64,000 nt of DNA, taken from Acanthopleura granulata (lineage: Eukaryota > Mollusca > Polyplacophora > Chitonida > Chitonidae). Below, in pieces: positions 12,942 through 28,400 of the stretch; the first letter of the stretch is position 1, and each line of letters opens with the position of its first letter. The translations under genes were made by a program, and so were the position numbers. Below the pieces are notes generated by a model. That model saw nothing but the letters and a program-made list of their open reading frames with translations, searched no databases and was not told the origin of the DNA. Location of the stretch: the NCBI GenBank assembly GCA_016165875.1, contig JABBOT010000014.1, positions 3,834,093 to 3,898,092 on the forward strand. Direction: 5' to 3'.

Positions 12942-13142
12942 GCAACACTCCCGCGCGCCAGCGTCATCCTTATCTTATCCTTAAAATCCCCCCTGTGAGT
13001 CTCTGCCAATCAAAATCGCCGCATTCTATCACAGTTTAAACGGCAACACTCCCGCGCGCCAGCGTCATCCTTATCTTATCCTTAAAATCCCCCCTGTGAG
13101 TCTCTGCCAATCAAAATCGCCGCATTCTATCACAGTTTAAAC
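12942..13142. promoter_or_regulatory. 101 bp tandem duplication upstream of SPR
   Basis: Two adjacent copies (12942-13042 and 13043-13142) appear identical apart from the last base or two. Each contains a GC-rich CCCGCGCGCCAGCG, a TTATCTTATCC (GATA-type) word and a CCAAT box in TGCCAATCA. The block ends about 170 bp before the SPR start codon, so it probably doubles core promoter elements. Promoter function is inferred. Confidence 0.65.
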
Positions 13143-13309
13143 AGACAACCGGTGTTGTTTTCCGTCGGGGTCAGGCTTTTATCTGTGGTTTAGGCTAATT
13201 AACACCCACACCACCACGTTGTAGCTGTTTATTAACCAGAGAGCGGCATCAGTTGAGTCCCTTCGTTCCTTCTCTAGCTCGCGGAGGCTGAAACAGCATC
13301 ACAGCAATT

Positions 13310-17045
<3,736 letters not shown>

Positions 17046-17443
17046 CCTAGTTGCCAAAGCGCACTGATCCTAATAACAGTGCCTTTCAGAAATGAGAAAA
17101 CTGTTATTTTTCAAAAGGCATAAGGTGAAGAACGAGAGCTAAATTGATAGTGAATTTACAAAATGATTTAAAAGGCCTTTTTTTCAATCTTATATGCTAA
17201 AGCTTTAACATATGGTAATAATGAGAACAACTGAATCCTCCAGGGCCAAATAATAAGCATTGTAAATGTAATTATGTTTTAAACTGTGAGTATATATTGT
17301 CAAAAATACCTGCGTGGAATCAGTCTTAATATCTGAAGGCAAATGAAGTGAGAGTCAGTGCCTGACTTCACTGTCAAGTGCAAGCCACACACAGTATGAT
17401 GGAATGTAAATGAATTATTGTGGACTTCTCCTCTTTTAACTTC

Positions 17444-17554
17444 GGCAACTCAGCCCAAGGGTCACTCAGTATGGCAACTCAGTCCTAGGGGTCACTCAGT
17501 ATGGCAACTCAGTCCTAGGGGTCACTCAGTATGGCAACTCAGTCCTAGGGTCAC
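17444..17554. repeat. 30 bp tandem repeat, ~3.7 copies
   Basis: Units of the form GGCAACTCAGTCCTAGGGGT followed by CACTCAGTAT, the later ones identical. Lies 400 bases past the SPR stop. Confidence 0.85.
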
Positions 17555-17958
17555 CTTCACGAATTGTTTGTAGTCCAACATTCTTGTAATATGGCATGGG
17601 AATTTTCCTTTAGTTTGTTGATTTTTTGTTTTAAATTCAAAAAACAAAAAGCTACTGATTTGGTCAGAACAGGTGATAGCTAGTGTAATTTGAAATAGGC
17701 AGTATTTTCAGACTGCCTTAAGATATCTATCCGACAGTTTTCTGACCATCAGTTCCCATGCCTAATGTAGCCACAGTGGCAACTTAAGGATAAATTTAAG
17801 GATAAATAAAACTTAAGGATAAATAAATTTCTTGTTAATTATGTTGGCATATGGCACTATAACCAAGACAACGTCTGTTCCAAAAAAAGTGGTGAGAAAT
17901 ATGACTTTACGAAGCTTTATGAAGTAGAACGTCCATGGACTGAAAAGCAGAAGTTAAT

Positions 17959-18705
17959 ACTGTAAATAACCTAAAATTTCATCCAGAAATGTTTACCTTT
18001 AGAGACAAATAAATGTGCACCGTTAGAGGCAAATAAATGCGCACCTTTAGAGGCAAATAAGTGTGCACCTTTAGAGGCAAATAAATGTGCACCGTTAGAG
18101 GCAAATAAGTGTGCACCTTTAGAGGCAAATAAATGTGCACCGTTAGAGGCAAATAAATGTGCACCTTTAGAGGCAAATAAATGTGCACCGTTAGAAGCAA
18201 ATAAGTGTGCACCTTTAGAGGCAAATAAATGTGCACCATTAGAGGCCAATAAATGTGCACCTTTAGAGGCAAATAAATGTGCACCGTTAGAGGCAAATAA
18301 GTGTGCACCTTTAGAGGCAAATAAATGTGCACCGTTAGAGGCAAATAAATGTGCACCATTAGAGGCAAATAAATGTGCACCGTTAGAGGCAAATAAGTGT
18401 GCACCTTTAGAGGCAAATAAATGTGCACCGTTAGAGGCAAATAAGTGTGCACCTTTAGAGGCAAATAAATGTACATCGTTAGAGGTAAATAAATGTGCAC
18501 CTTTCGAGGCAAATATACGTGCACCATTAGGGGCAAATAAATGTCATAAAACATTATTTCTGATAATGAAACTTGCATTTTTCAAGTATGGTATCCTCCA
18601 ACTTTCCGAACAAACCCCAAAACAATTTTCTAAACTTAACAGAACTCTCAGAATCAGAAAAAATAAACAGGCTAGTCATGGACAAAATTTTAGGTCATTT
18701 AGGGT
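17959..18705. mobile_element. TA-flanked TIR MITE containing a minisatellite
   Basis: The left end at 17961 reads CTGTAAATAACCTAAAATTT. The right end (18680-18703) is GGACAAAATTTTAGGTCATT then TAGG. Both are flanked by TA (mariner-like target sites), and the ends match each other and the 233 bp sibling at 35304-35536. About 560 bases of the interior are an expanded 24 bp tandem array, so this copy is about three times the family's usual length. Confidence 0.7.
17986..18545. repeat. 24 bp minisatellite, ~23 copies
   Basis: The unit is TTAGAGGCAAATAAATGTGC plus ACCK, often alternating between two forms (CCG/CTT and AAATAAATG/AAATAAGTG) to give a 48 bp higher-order period. Because 24 is a multiple of three, long 8-residue-periodic ORFs appear on the minus strand; they are artefacts. 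Confidence 0.95.
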
Positions 18706-18749
18706 ATATTCACAGGATTACCCATGGGTAAACAGCAAAAGCTTCCAAC

Positions 18750-19070
18750 CAGTTAAATATGACACAGACAACATCTGTGGTCACGTAGACAGTTAAATAT
18801 GACACAGACAACATCTGTGGTCATGTAGACAGTTAAATATGACACATCTGTGGTCACACAGACAGTTAAATATGACACAGACAACATCTGTGGTCACATA
18901 CGTAGACAGTTAAATATGACACAGACAACATCTGTGGTCACGTACGTAGACAGTTAAATATGACACAGACAACATCTGTGGTCACATACGTAGACAGTTA
19001 AATATGACACAGACAACATCTGTGGTCACGTACGTAGACAGTTAAATATGACACAGACAACATCTGTGGT
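18750..19070. repeat. 40-45 bp tandem repeat, 8 copies
   Basis: Units start GTTAAATATGACACAGACAA at 18752, 18792, 18832, 18864, 18909, 18953, 18997 and 19041. Each contains CACAGA..TCTGTG, a short inverted repeat (shortened in the copy at 18832). The later units have gained a CGTACGTAGA spacer, which gives a 44-45 bp period. Confidence 0.9.
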
Positions 19071-20788
19071 TTTAGTTTGAAATATGATGGCAGATTGAAC
19101 ACCCCTTACTTGATAGTCAAGATTCAGTCTATAAATGTGAGTTAGGTATTATGTCTTCAATCAGACCATGCAACCCTGGACGTGACAAGTTGTATTTAAG
19201 CCTAAGCCTAAAGGCAGAGCCTGATAGCAGTTGTTTGCTTTGAGAGTAATTCAAGTCACATTTCATGACACAAATAAACCCAACAGTACTTATGTGCATT
19301 CTGCTAGTTTTAATTTGCATAACATAATGCTTCTGCGGAATTCTAAAAATCATGTCAGTGGCACTTTAATGCCAGTATTTTAAAGTTGCAATAAATAACC
19401 AAAAAAAGGTTTTGTTTTCTGCGATGCTGGACATTCATCAGATGACAGACACAGTGGTGGTAGAAGTTGGGGGCTGTCAACAGATGTGGACCCCATAGCA
19501 ATAATAACTGTAGAAACTGTAGAACTCTTATTGTAAAGGTATATATAATTTAGAGGTGATTGTAGTAATTGAATGTAAGTTCCCAGTGAAACATTTCAGA
19601 TTTTGTCTTTTGAAGACAAAACTTCCAAGTTAATTACACGGATGTTATACCTAGAGACTTAACTTCAATGTCGTTGTGAACATCTATGTTCATCATTGTA
19701 TTAACTACATGTAGCTCATCAAGGGTGTCTGTTTCTGTAAAATATATATTTTCCGTATTTGCTTTATCAAGTTTATCTTAATTATTGTAATTAAGTTGTG
19801 GTATGGAATTGTTTTCCATAGTTTTTATTATATATGTTTTGTATATAGTCATAAGAGATTTACTTGAGAGAATAAATGACATGAAGCCAAAATTATTTTG
19901 CATTCTACATGGTACTGTTGTAATGACAAGAAAAAGCACTCCTTCAATGATAAACCAGCATTTAATAGATACTTTATTGGTTGTTAGTTTGTGAACCGAA
20001 AGCGTTTTATATCCAACCGTGAAAGCTAGATAGGAAAGCCGTTTTGAGAATAATTGCTTTTATTGATGTTATTTGCTATTTCTTTTGATGCCATACATGT
20101 GTCTAGTGTTTATTGGGGTTTTTTTTAACTAAGATGATTGTAGTGTTATTCACTTAATAAGATAACTTCTTGGAAAGCTAATGTCCACATGTTCGCTCTG
20201 GTGTATGTGTATAGGTAAGTTAAATGCATGTAATGCTTTAGTTATTGCAGGGTTTTTTCTAGTCAGTTTCTTTTTAGGAACTCAATTTGAACAAATCTGA
20301 AAGCTCTTCACTTTTTCATCACCAGTGTATCAAAAAAACTCAATACAAAGTTTGTCTAAAACTCAATTTTCCGACCCCTGTAGTGTTACCTCCGACAGAA
20401 TCGGTTGCTCTGTCTATCAATTGATAAATCAAATTTTGAATTGGCATCCTATCTTTAAACATGGGTTCCTATTTTTACATGAGTTATTCACTTAACAGAG
20501 GGCACATGTATGCAAAATAACCCTTTACAGGGCATATTGAAGCTGTTGCGAATTTGCGTTTTTTGTTGTTGTTTTTGTTTTTCCTTATATGATTCTACTT
20601 ACATGCATTGGCAATATTACATATCAAAATAAGTAAGAGTATATGAACATAAGAATATATATATACTGTATCGTGTAATGGTAACGATGTAATATAATCT
20701 GTAGCACATTACATGTCTCTATGGGAATGGCCTTGTGGGGCTCCCCAGCTGTCTACAATGGGACACTTTCTTGTGAATTACAAAGGTC
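19071..20788. other. AT-rich intergenic, no feature seen
   Basis: No exon, structured RNA or repeat family stands out. It may include unannotated SPR 3' sequence, but no decisive poly(A) signal was identified. Confidence 0.3.
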
Positions 20789-21151
20789 TAACATGGGTCC
20801 TCTCTATCATTTTAAAGCCTTTATGTGCTTCTGGAATTGTCTAACATGGGTCCCCTCTATCATCTCAAAGCCTTTATGTGCTTCTGGAATTGTCTAACAT
20901 GGGTCCCTTCTATCATTTTAAAGCCTTTATGTGCTTCTGGAATTGTCTAACATGGGTCCCCTCTATCATCTCAAAGCCTTCATGTGCTTCTGAAATTGTC
21001 TAACATGGGTCCCCTCTATCATCTCAAAGCCTTCATGTGCTTCTGGAATTGTCTAACATGGGTCCCCTCTATCATCTCAAAGCCTTTATGTGCTTCTGGA
21101 ATTGTCTAACATGGGTCCCCTCTATCATCTCAAAGCCTTCATGTGCTTACT
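20789..21151. repeat. 53 bp tandem repeat, 7 copies
   Basis: ACATGGGTCC recurs at exact 53-base steps (20791, 20844, 20897, 20950, 21003, 21056, 21109). Units are nearly identical, including CTATCATCTCAAAGCCTT. Confidence 0.95.
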
Positions 21152-22385
21152 GTACTGACTGAATGTGCACAACATTACTTGCATCAGCAGTGCATTAATC
21201 TTAAAGATGCAGGCAAGTTTGATAGTGATACTTTGAACTAAGCGTATGCGTGTAATTCTTTCTTGTCAGTAATTCTGCCTTGCATTTTTCCTGCAATGTT
21301 GTAAGACATCCGTTAATTATATTACTGGATTTACCTACCTTGTTTGAAAGCCCATTTATAGGATAGTTGTATGTTTGAACAGTTAATTTGGGGGTTTTCA
21401 CAATGATCAATAATTTTACACAATTTCGAAACAAATTTTGCTTGTGATTTTAAACAACCTGGCTTCTGTACTTTCATTTTTTCCCCACCTATTCTCTGTT
21501 ATTGCTGTTGAGCAATACAATTTTGCCAGAACTTTCTGTGGCCTACAGCGTCACATCTAGTTCATTGTCCAGTTTGTGTTTGTTCATTTATTATAAGATT
21601 TTACATGCATGCTCAACCTGATACATGCCAAGTCAGGTTTTATAAACTGATATGAATTATTTACAAGACTCAAGGCTGACATGTTGAAAAAATTTGTAAC
21701 TTTAATCTCTTTTTTTTTTTCCATTTACATGCATCAGATACATCGATATGTATTGCTGGCATACATTTTTGCCTGGCTGTTTATATTCATAGTTCTCCAA
21801 GTTAGCTGAGAGCATTAAGGATTTGTCTTGTTTTAAAGAAATATTAAAATTATGTTGGACAGACCTGTTTGTACAGAGAGAGATATTTCCTGAAATACAC
21901 CCTGTTAATAACTGGCTGAACTGAACGTGTTGACTTACTTACATGTTTTATCTTTTAGTCAAATTTTGCTGGTCTCTTCTGGTGTGAGGATTGTTCTGTA
22001 GAAGACACCAGACAAGGAATGTACCGCAGATCACCTGCATTAGGCCTGGGATTTTGATTCCTTGCTTCCTGTCAGAATATTTTGGAAAACCGGTGGAACA
22101 GTTTTCATTTTAATTATCATGAGTTGGCTAGATTTTGTGATAATCTGATTTTTTTTTCTGATATTTTCTGGCAAGAAATGAACTACTTTAATGAGCTCTG
22201 ATGCGAGGGTAAAATGATTTACGGGGGGGTGATGGGAAACAAGGTATGAATGTGATTGGCCTAAACCTGTTGTGGAGACGTGCACAAGCGACTCCTTTTC
22301 TCTCCAGGATGTGTCTTGAATTCACAAAAGATTTAGTTTATAACTTCTTTTGAAACTTCAGAGTGACTTCTACATTCCTGGAACC
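21152..22385. other. No gene recognised
   Basis: AT-rich intergenic sequence between SPR and GLB1. Short ORFs only; no supportable feature. Confidence 0.3.
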
Positions 22386-22715
22386 TTGGACCCGCCAGGT
22401 TGGTAGAGCGTCCGCTTTCTTCAGAGGAGATCTGGGTTCAAACCTGGGTCGAGTCATACCAAAGACTTTAAAAAATGGTACATCCTGCTTCCTCGCTTGG
22501 CGTTCAGCAATAAGAGGATAGAGGGTGGGCTGGTCGGCCCGGTGTGAGTATACTGTGACTGGGTGAGGGGGCTTGTTGAGTGTCTTCGGCAAGCCGTCTC
22601 GGTGAGCCAGCACCAGATAAAAGATACGGTGGAAATCTGTCCTGCACCAAGGAGACACCGCCTTCATATAAGTGAAATATTCTTGAGTAGGGCGTTAAAC
22701 AATAAGTATTCATTC
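22386..22715 (+). mobile_element. Second SINE family, near full length
   Basis: A different tRNA-like head (GCCAGGTTGGTAGAGCG, B-box-like GGGTTCAAACC), then a body with ATACCAAAGACTTTAAAAAA and CGCTTGGCGTTCAGCAATAA. It ends in ATATAAGTGAAATATTCTTG, the same 3' domain as the common SINE family, and an ATTC-rich tail. Confidence 0.75.
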
Positions 22716-22767
22716 ATTCATTCCTGGAACCTCAATTGTATTATGTGATGATCTGGTCTGTTGAGGT

Positions 22768-22979
22768 TTATTTATTTCATTGATTTTTACACTGTTATCA
22801 AGCATATTTCACTTACATGTATATGATGGCAGCCAGCATTATGGTGGGAGGAAACCGAGCAGAGCCAAGGGAACCTACGACCATCTGCAGGTCGCCAGCA
22901 GGCCTTTCCATTGGTGAGAGGCTCTTGGATCATTGTGCTGCGCTAGCACATTATCCACTTTGGCCACAGAGGCCCCCAG
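22768..22979 (-). mobile_element. tRNA-derived SINE with internal deletion
   Basis: Head (GGGGCCTCTGTGGCC) and 3' domain (CCTCCCACCATAATGCTGGC) are present on the minus strand. About 50 bases between the B-box region and the central block are missing. Confidence 0.75.
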
Positions 22980-23873
22980 GGCTGTTGTGTAGCCTATGGT
23001 CTTGCATGATTTTTGTGGTATCTTTCACCTTTCATCGATATAAAGGACCGATTGAGCTCCCTTTGAGTGTGAAAATCTGTACACCCCTGTGAACAAGTTT
23101 GTCAGTTGTTTGCCAGATTTAGTTGGTTTACCAGTACTCCAGTTTCGTCTTTAATACTCATAAAAATAACTGCTGTAAGGATTATTGGCAGTTAATTTCT
23201 TTACTTGAATGAAGGCAGTCAGGTTAACGGGTGGATGAAACTGGATTGCCCAGGGTAAACCAATGACATTCGCGCAAATAACTGACATAATGCACAGCAC
23301 ATTCCAGAGGCTCCCAACGGACGTTAGGCTGTGGAAACCTTGACAGCTTCTTGGCACTCATGAGCCTCAAAACTGACAAGCCAAAGTCCTCAAGGTAATA
23401 GCCAAGCTGGCTACAGACGTGATCTTTTTGGCTTACATGTATGGCATCAAATGAGAGCTCATCAATAACATTACCCATTACATGTTTTTTCCCATGAAAT
23501 TATCCATTTAAAACCTTTCGCTAGCAACAGCCAATCTGCATACTTTTAATATTTGTAATACCACGGAGCTGTTACCCTTCACTGGCCATAATATTTTAGC
23601 CCTGCTATTCTAATTCAGTTACATATGTAAATCTAAACCTATATGTTGGCTATTTTCTGCCAAATTACCTGGTGATTTCAACCCTTAATGACCAGACTTC
23701 ATTACCAGTTCTCAGTTTTAAGTTTGGTTATTCAAGTGCAGGTAAATTAGAATGCACTTAATGCCAATCTGGACACTTATTTTTACAATTCCCCTCTGGC
23801 TGTGAAATCAACAGGTTTAAGTGGCCTGTTTATTTGATTGCGAGATCAAAATTATTCTCAAAAAACAAAATTA

Positions 23874-24057
23874 CCCTAAATGACCTAAAATTTCCTCCAT
23901 CAGTAAGTAGTTTATTTTTCCTAATTCTGAGAGTTCTGTTGATTTTAGAAAGTTCTGAGGTTTGCTTAGAGATTCAGCATCAGAAATAATATTTCATGAC
24001 ATTTATTTGTGTCTAAAATTTCACATTTATTGATGAAATTTAATGTCACTCATCTGT
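23874..24057 (-). mobile_element. TA-flanked TIR MITE, diverged copy
   Basis: Starts CCCTAAATGACCTAAAATTT after TA and shares the interior GTTCTGAGGTTTGCTT and TTTCATGACATTTATTTG with the copy at 35304. The right end is decayed. Lies just beyond the GLB1 3' end. Confidence 0.6.
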
Positions 24058-25152
24058 AAACTATTTAAGAACATCGTCCTCAAAGATACTAAAAACTGCG
24101 TTATACATGTATTTCTTTTATGCGTTACCATTGTCTTGACGTTCAACAAAAATATATATTTACAGTTTAAACAGAAGAACAGAAATTTGTCCAGTTTACC
24201 CCTCCCCTCCTTACCACCATCCGAAGCATTCAAAAGTGTCAGTTCTATTAAAATTGAATGAAATGTATATCTAGGTAACTGTGGAAACCTCATCTTACAA
24301 ACAAGTAAGCTGTACAAATGCCTCAAAAGGTCTGGCCTATTAATAATACCATTATAACTTTACCGGCTTTTATACAGTACCCTGTTTTTCATTTGTTCAT
24401 AAAAAGATATCACACACAGGCCTTCACCCCCAAAGAAAAAACCTGGAATTTAATTTTTCAATTCAAAATGTAAACCAAATGCCAAACATGATTTTTAAAA
24501 AATTGGATAAAATATTTCTAAACTATACAATACTTTTTCCAAATAAAAACCATTGGCCTACTAAAAACTGATAAGATTTATGAGAACAAGCATTTAATTC
24601 AGTGGTTTATATTTAACATACTTAGACATTTAACATTTTCAATTCCAACAACTTTCATGAATTACAGATATGCTGATGATTATAACGATGATTACCAGCG
24701 CCAATGATACAAGCCAAATCATTTTAGAAATATTCATTTTTGCAAAAGCCCAATACTAGAATAACATAGGAACATTCCTGCAAGCACAGTCAATATTCTG
24801 ATTCGACACTAACATAAAACGTAACAAATCAATACAAAATTGTACAAAAGACATTAAAAATTCAAACTCATTTTCGTTCTTATCACAGATAACCAGTCCT
24901 CAAAACATTTTTAAACAAAAACATATCATATGACAAGTGAATCCATGTACCACAAGGTAGAGTCATTTAAGTAATAATGGAAAAACATCTACAATGTTGT
25001 ATTACAATTTTTTAAGTACATTACAGAAAGGAATATTTAAAGTCATATAATATGGAAGAATCATTTAAATAATGATGGAAAAACATAAGGAATGGCCTAT
25101 AACAATTTTTTTAAAAGTACATTGTCGAAGGGAATATCTAAAGTATTAATCA
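24058..25152. other. Region downstream of the GLB1 stop
   Basis: AT-rich, no exon. Two similar stretches near 24955-25045 and 25055-25135 (AATAATGGAAAAACAT-like) suggest a local duplication. On the minus strand this is where the GLB1 3' UTR must lie, but I could not fix a poly(A) site. Confidence 0.4.
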
Positions 25153-25428
25153 TCAGTGTTCTCTGTTCCAATCAAATCCCCAAGAGTATTTATTCTGAAA
25201 TAATTCTGACGATGAACTATTGATTTTCTTGTCTAGGAATGGTTTGTCAACAAATGTCACAGAACAATCCAAAGAGTCCGCACATGGTGCATTTTCCACC
25301 TCAAACAATATGACCGTGTTGGTCTGAGGATATGCTTTGAGTACAGATTTTGGGACGAAGAGAGTGACCTGAGGCCCAAGGGTCGGCCAGTACCGACCCA
25401 GGTTAAATCCATTGATGAAAGCATGTCC
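25153..25428 (-). CDS. GLB1: GLB1 exon 17 with stop
   Basis: Residues 578-668 plus TGA (25155-25153). Contains [20 protein letters not shown], the C-terminal beta-domain motif, and [16 protein letters not shown], which matches the human C-terminus. Acceptor TTTCTTTGACAG. Confidence 0.93.
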   Translation of the reverse strand, partial: GHAFINGFNLGRYWPTLGPQVTLFVPKSVLKAYPQTNTVILFEVENAPCADSLDCSVTFVDKPFLDKKINSSSSELFQNKYSWGFDWNREH

Positions 25429-28400
25429 CTGTCAAAGAAACAAACAAAAAGAATTCAAAGGCAATTAAATGGGATTAAAAAAATTTCATGTACTTAACAA
25501 CATTTATAGACAAATGATGCCAAAATAAAATATACAAATATTACCATCTCCTGATGAAGGGAAAATAAAGTGTGGAAATTTTACAATCTTCTTATGAAGG
25601 GAAAATAAAAGTGTGGAAATTTTACCACCTTCTGATAATGGAAAAACAAAATGTGGTAATTTTACCATCTCCTGATTATGGCAAAATAAAATGAACAAAG
25701 TTTACCATCTCCTGATGAAGGGAAAGTGTGGAAATTTGAAAACCTCCTGATGATCGAAAACTAAAACTTTCAAAATTCTACCATCTCCTCACAATGGCAA
25801 AATAAAATGTACAAATTTTGTGATAAAGGAAAATAAAGTGTGGAAATTTTACCACCTCCTGATGATGGAAAAATAATATGTGGAAATTTTACCACCTCCT
25901 GATGATGGAAAAATAATATGTGGAAATTTTACCACCTCCTGATGATGGAAAAATAATATGTGGAAATTTTACCACCTCCTGATGATGGAAAAATAATATG
26001 TGGAAATTTTACCACCTCCTGATGATGGAAAAATAATATGTGGAAATTTTGCCACCTCTTAATGATGGAAAAATAATATGTGGAAATTTTGCCACCTCCT
26101 AATGATGGAAACATGAAATGTGGAAATTTTATCCCTCCTCATGATAAATTGCTGAAATACTGAAACAATGAAGTTTTTACTTTCCAGGTTTATGTTACTT
26201 GTGTTTCACATAAAACTTATCCGTAGCACTTCAGGATTTTGAACACATTGATTTTACCTTTGAAAATGGACGAGGATCTAAGAATGTGTCAACAGGCATC
26301 TGAGTTCCTGGAACATCGAAGCTCCCCATCCAGAACGATTGGTTATACTTGACATATTTCAGAGACATCTTATTTCTCAGCCCAGCTGGCTTCATTCTAA
26401 AATACAATCAAAGAAAAAATGAAGAGCAATCAAAAAAGAAAAAAAAAATACCAGGCTACCTCATCTGTTTATTTGTCCCACATCTTCTAATTCTTAGGAC
26501 AGATATAAGCAGTGCTAGAAGGAAATTTAGACGAATCAGGGTGATTATTTATTTCACTATGCCACACTCAGAAAGATTTTTTCCTTTTAGTATCTTTATG
26601 ACGATGGTCACATTTACAACATCAAAAATGGTATTGTCTCAGTGCAAGCCTGCAATTGACATTTTTGAAAACACCCCTGTGGTGAATGTGGTATGACCCA
26701 AGAGACCTTTGTCCAGTATGTATAACATGAACAAAACTGTCGTACCATTTCATCCAAACAGGTGTTTTCAAATGTCAGGCACCTATTTGCAGGCTTACAG
26801 TTCCATAAGGTCGGTGAAGTGGTTTTATAGGAGAAAAGTAAAGATATATTCAGTCACATAGTTTTATGAAAGTGTGCCCAGGTCTACGGGAGAAGAGACT
26901 TTGACAGTCTCTGAAACACCTCTGCTCATGAAGTCCCGGAATTGTTGACCACCCTCACATGATTTTCTGGCTCATTTGTGTTGACCAGCTTTGCAGCCTA
27001 AATTTTACTCAAAAAAAATCCCACACGTTATCTTTCTGCATTAATTTCACACTGAACTCAAATAAATAGGAAAGGAAGAGGAGCTGGCCACAACATATGT
27101 CAGATAAATGTCAAGGACAACACGTCTGACAAATGTCAAGGCCAAGATATGTCACACAAAAGTCAAGGACATGACCTGCAGAAAAACTTCAGGGGCAAGA
27201 TGTTAGGACTTGACCTGTCAGACAAATGTCAAGGACAAGATATGACAGGCACGAGATAAGGACTTGACCTGTCAGACAAATGTCAAGGACAAGATATGAC
27301 AGCCACGAGTTAAGGACTTGACCTATCAGACAAATGTCAAGGACAAGATATGACAGGCAAGAGTTAAGGACTTGACCTGTCAGACAAATGTCAAGGGCAA
27401 GATATGACAGGCAAGAGTTAAGGACTTGACCTGTCAGACAAATGTCAAGGACAAGATATGTCAGACAAATGTTACAAAGACAGGTGATATGTGTGTCACT
27501 AACTCTTGTACTCGCAACCCTAAGCTTGGTTTGGTTGTTGGCCATTGCTAAATTATTATTTTATTGCTTTGATTGTTGCTTAATGCCACACTTAAGAATA
27601 TCTCACTTATACAATAACAGTCAGTTTCATGGTTGGAGGAATCCGAAGTGTCCAGCATAAACCACCAATCTTTGGGAAGTTACTGGCAATCTTTCTCACA
27701 CGTGATATACAGGCTATTGGAAGACAACTGGTCTTGAACAGACATTCAGCCACACCAGCGTCTTTGACCATTTACTGTAACCATGGCGCTATGGACAGAG
27801 AGAGCACAGGAATACCATCACTAAAAGCTGATTGGGAAACCGAGTAGCCATATCCCATGTAGCAAGAGCTTGAAACAAACAGTGCATGGCTTTATTTATA
27901 ACTGAAACTGAATCACAGCATTTATAATTCCACTTCATTGCCACATTAGTTTTGATTGTCTTATGGCAAGCGATCTCATTCAGTTCTTACTTTATGGGTG
28001 CGCTGTCCTCAGAGCGGATCACCTGTTCCAGATACAAGGGGTAGATGTCCCAGTTTTCCAGTAACCTTCCACCGAAGGTCACATTACAAATCAGACCCTG
28101 CAAGCAATGGAAACAGAAGCTACTCAAACAGGTAAAACTATGCAACGGTATATATATATATATATATATGTATAATCTCAACGTGGAGATGCACCAAAAC
28201 CCGTTGTATTATATGTGGGACTCGAAATAACACAATTTACAAGTCTCCCCCAGTTGCAGTATAATTTCATTCATTGATTTATTTATTTATTTACTTTTTT
28301 CACTCTAATGCTGGCAATTTAACGGGTGGAGGACACCTGAGGGCCCAGTGTAATACAACCGACCCACAGCAAGTTACATGGACTTCCTCACGTATATAAT

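Noticed and set aside
17805..17810. AATAAA as SPR polyadenylation signal
   Set aside because: Correct hexamer, but ~760 bases past the stop in AT-rich sequence with several similar words; cannot be assigned without transcript data.
17986..18545. CRISPR-like regular array
   Set aside because: Units are contiguous with no unique spacers and the genome is eukaryotic; it is a minisatellite. The same applies to the arrays at 20789, 25846, 40690 and 52172.
17971..18578. Minus-strand ORFs of 92 and 199 codons
   Set aside because: Eight-residue periodic translation of the 24 bp array inside a TIR element; no start context, domain or splice support.
22338..22748. ORFs on both strands
   Set aside because: They lie within a SINE of the second family.
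27189..27545. 118-codon minus-strand ORF
   Set aside because: Arises from the ~54 bp tandem repeat in GLB1 intron 15.
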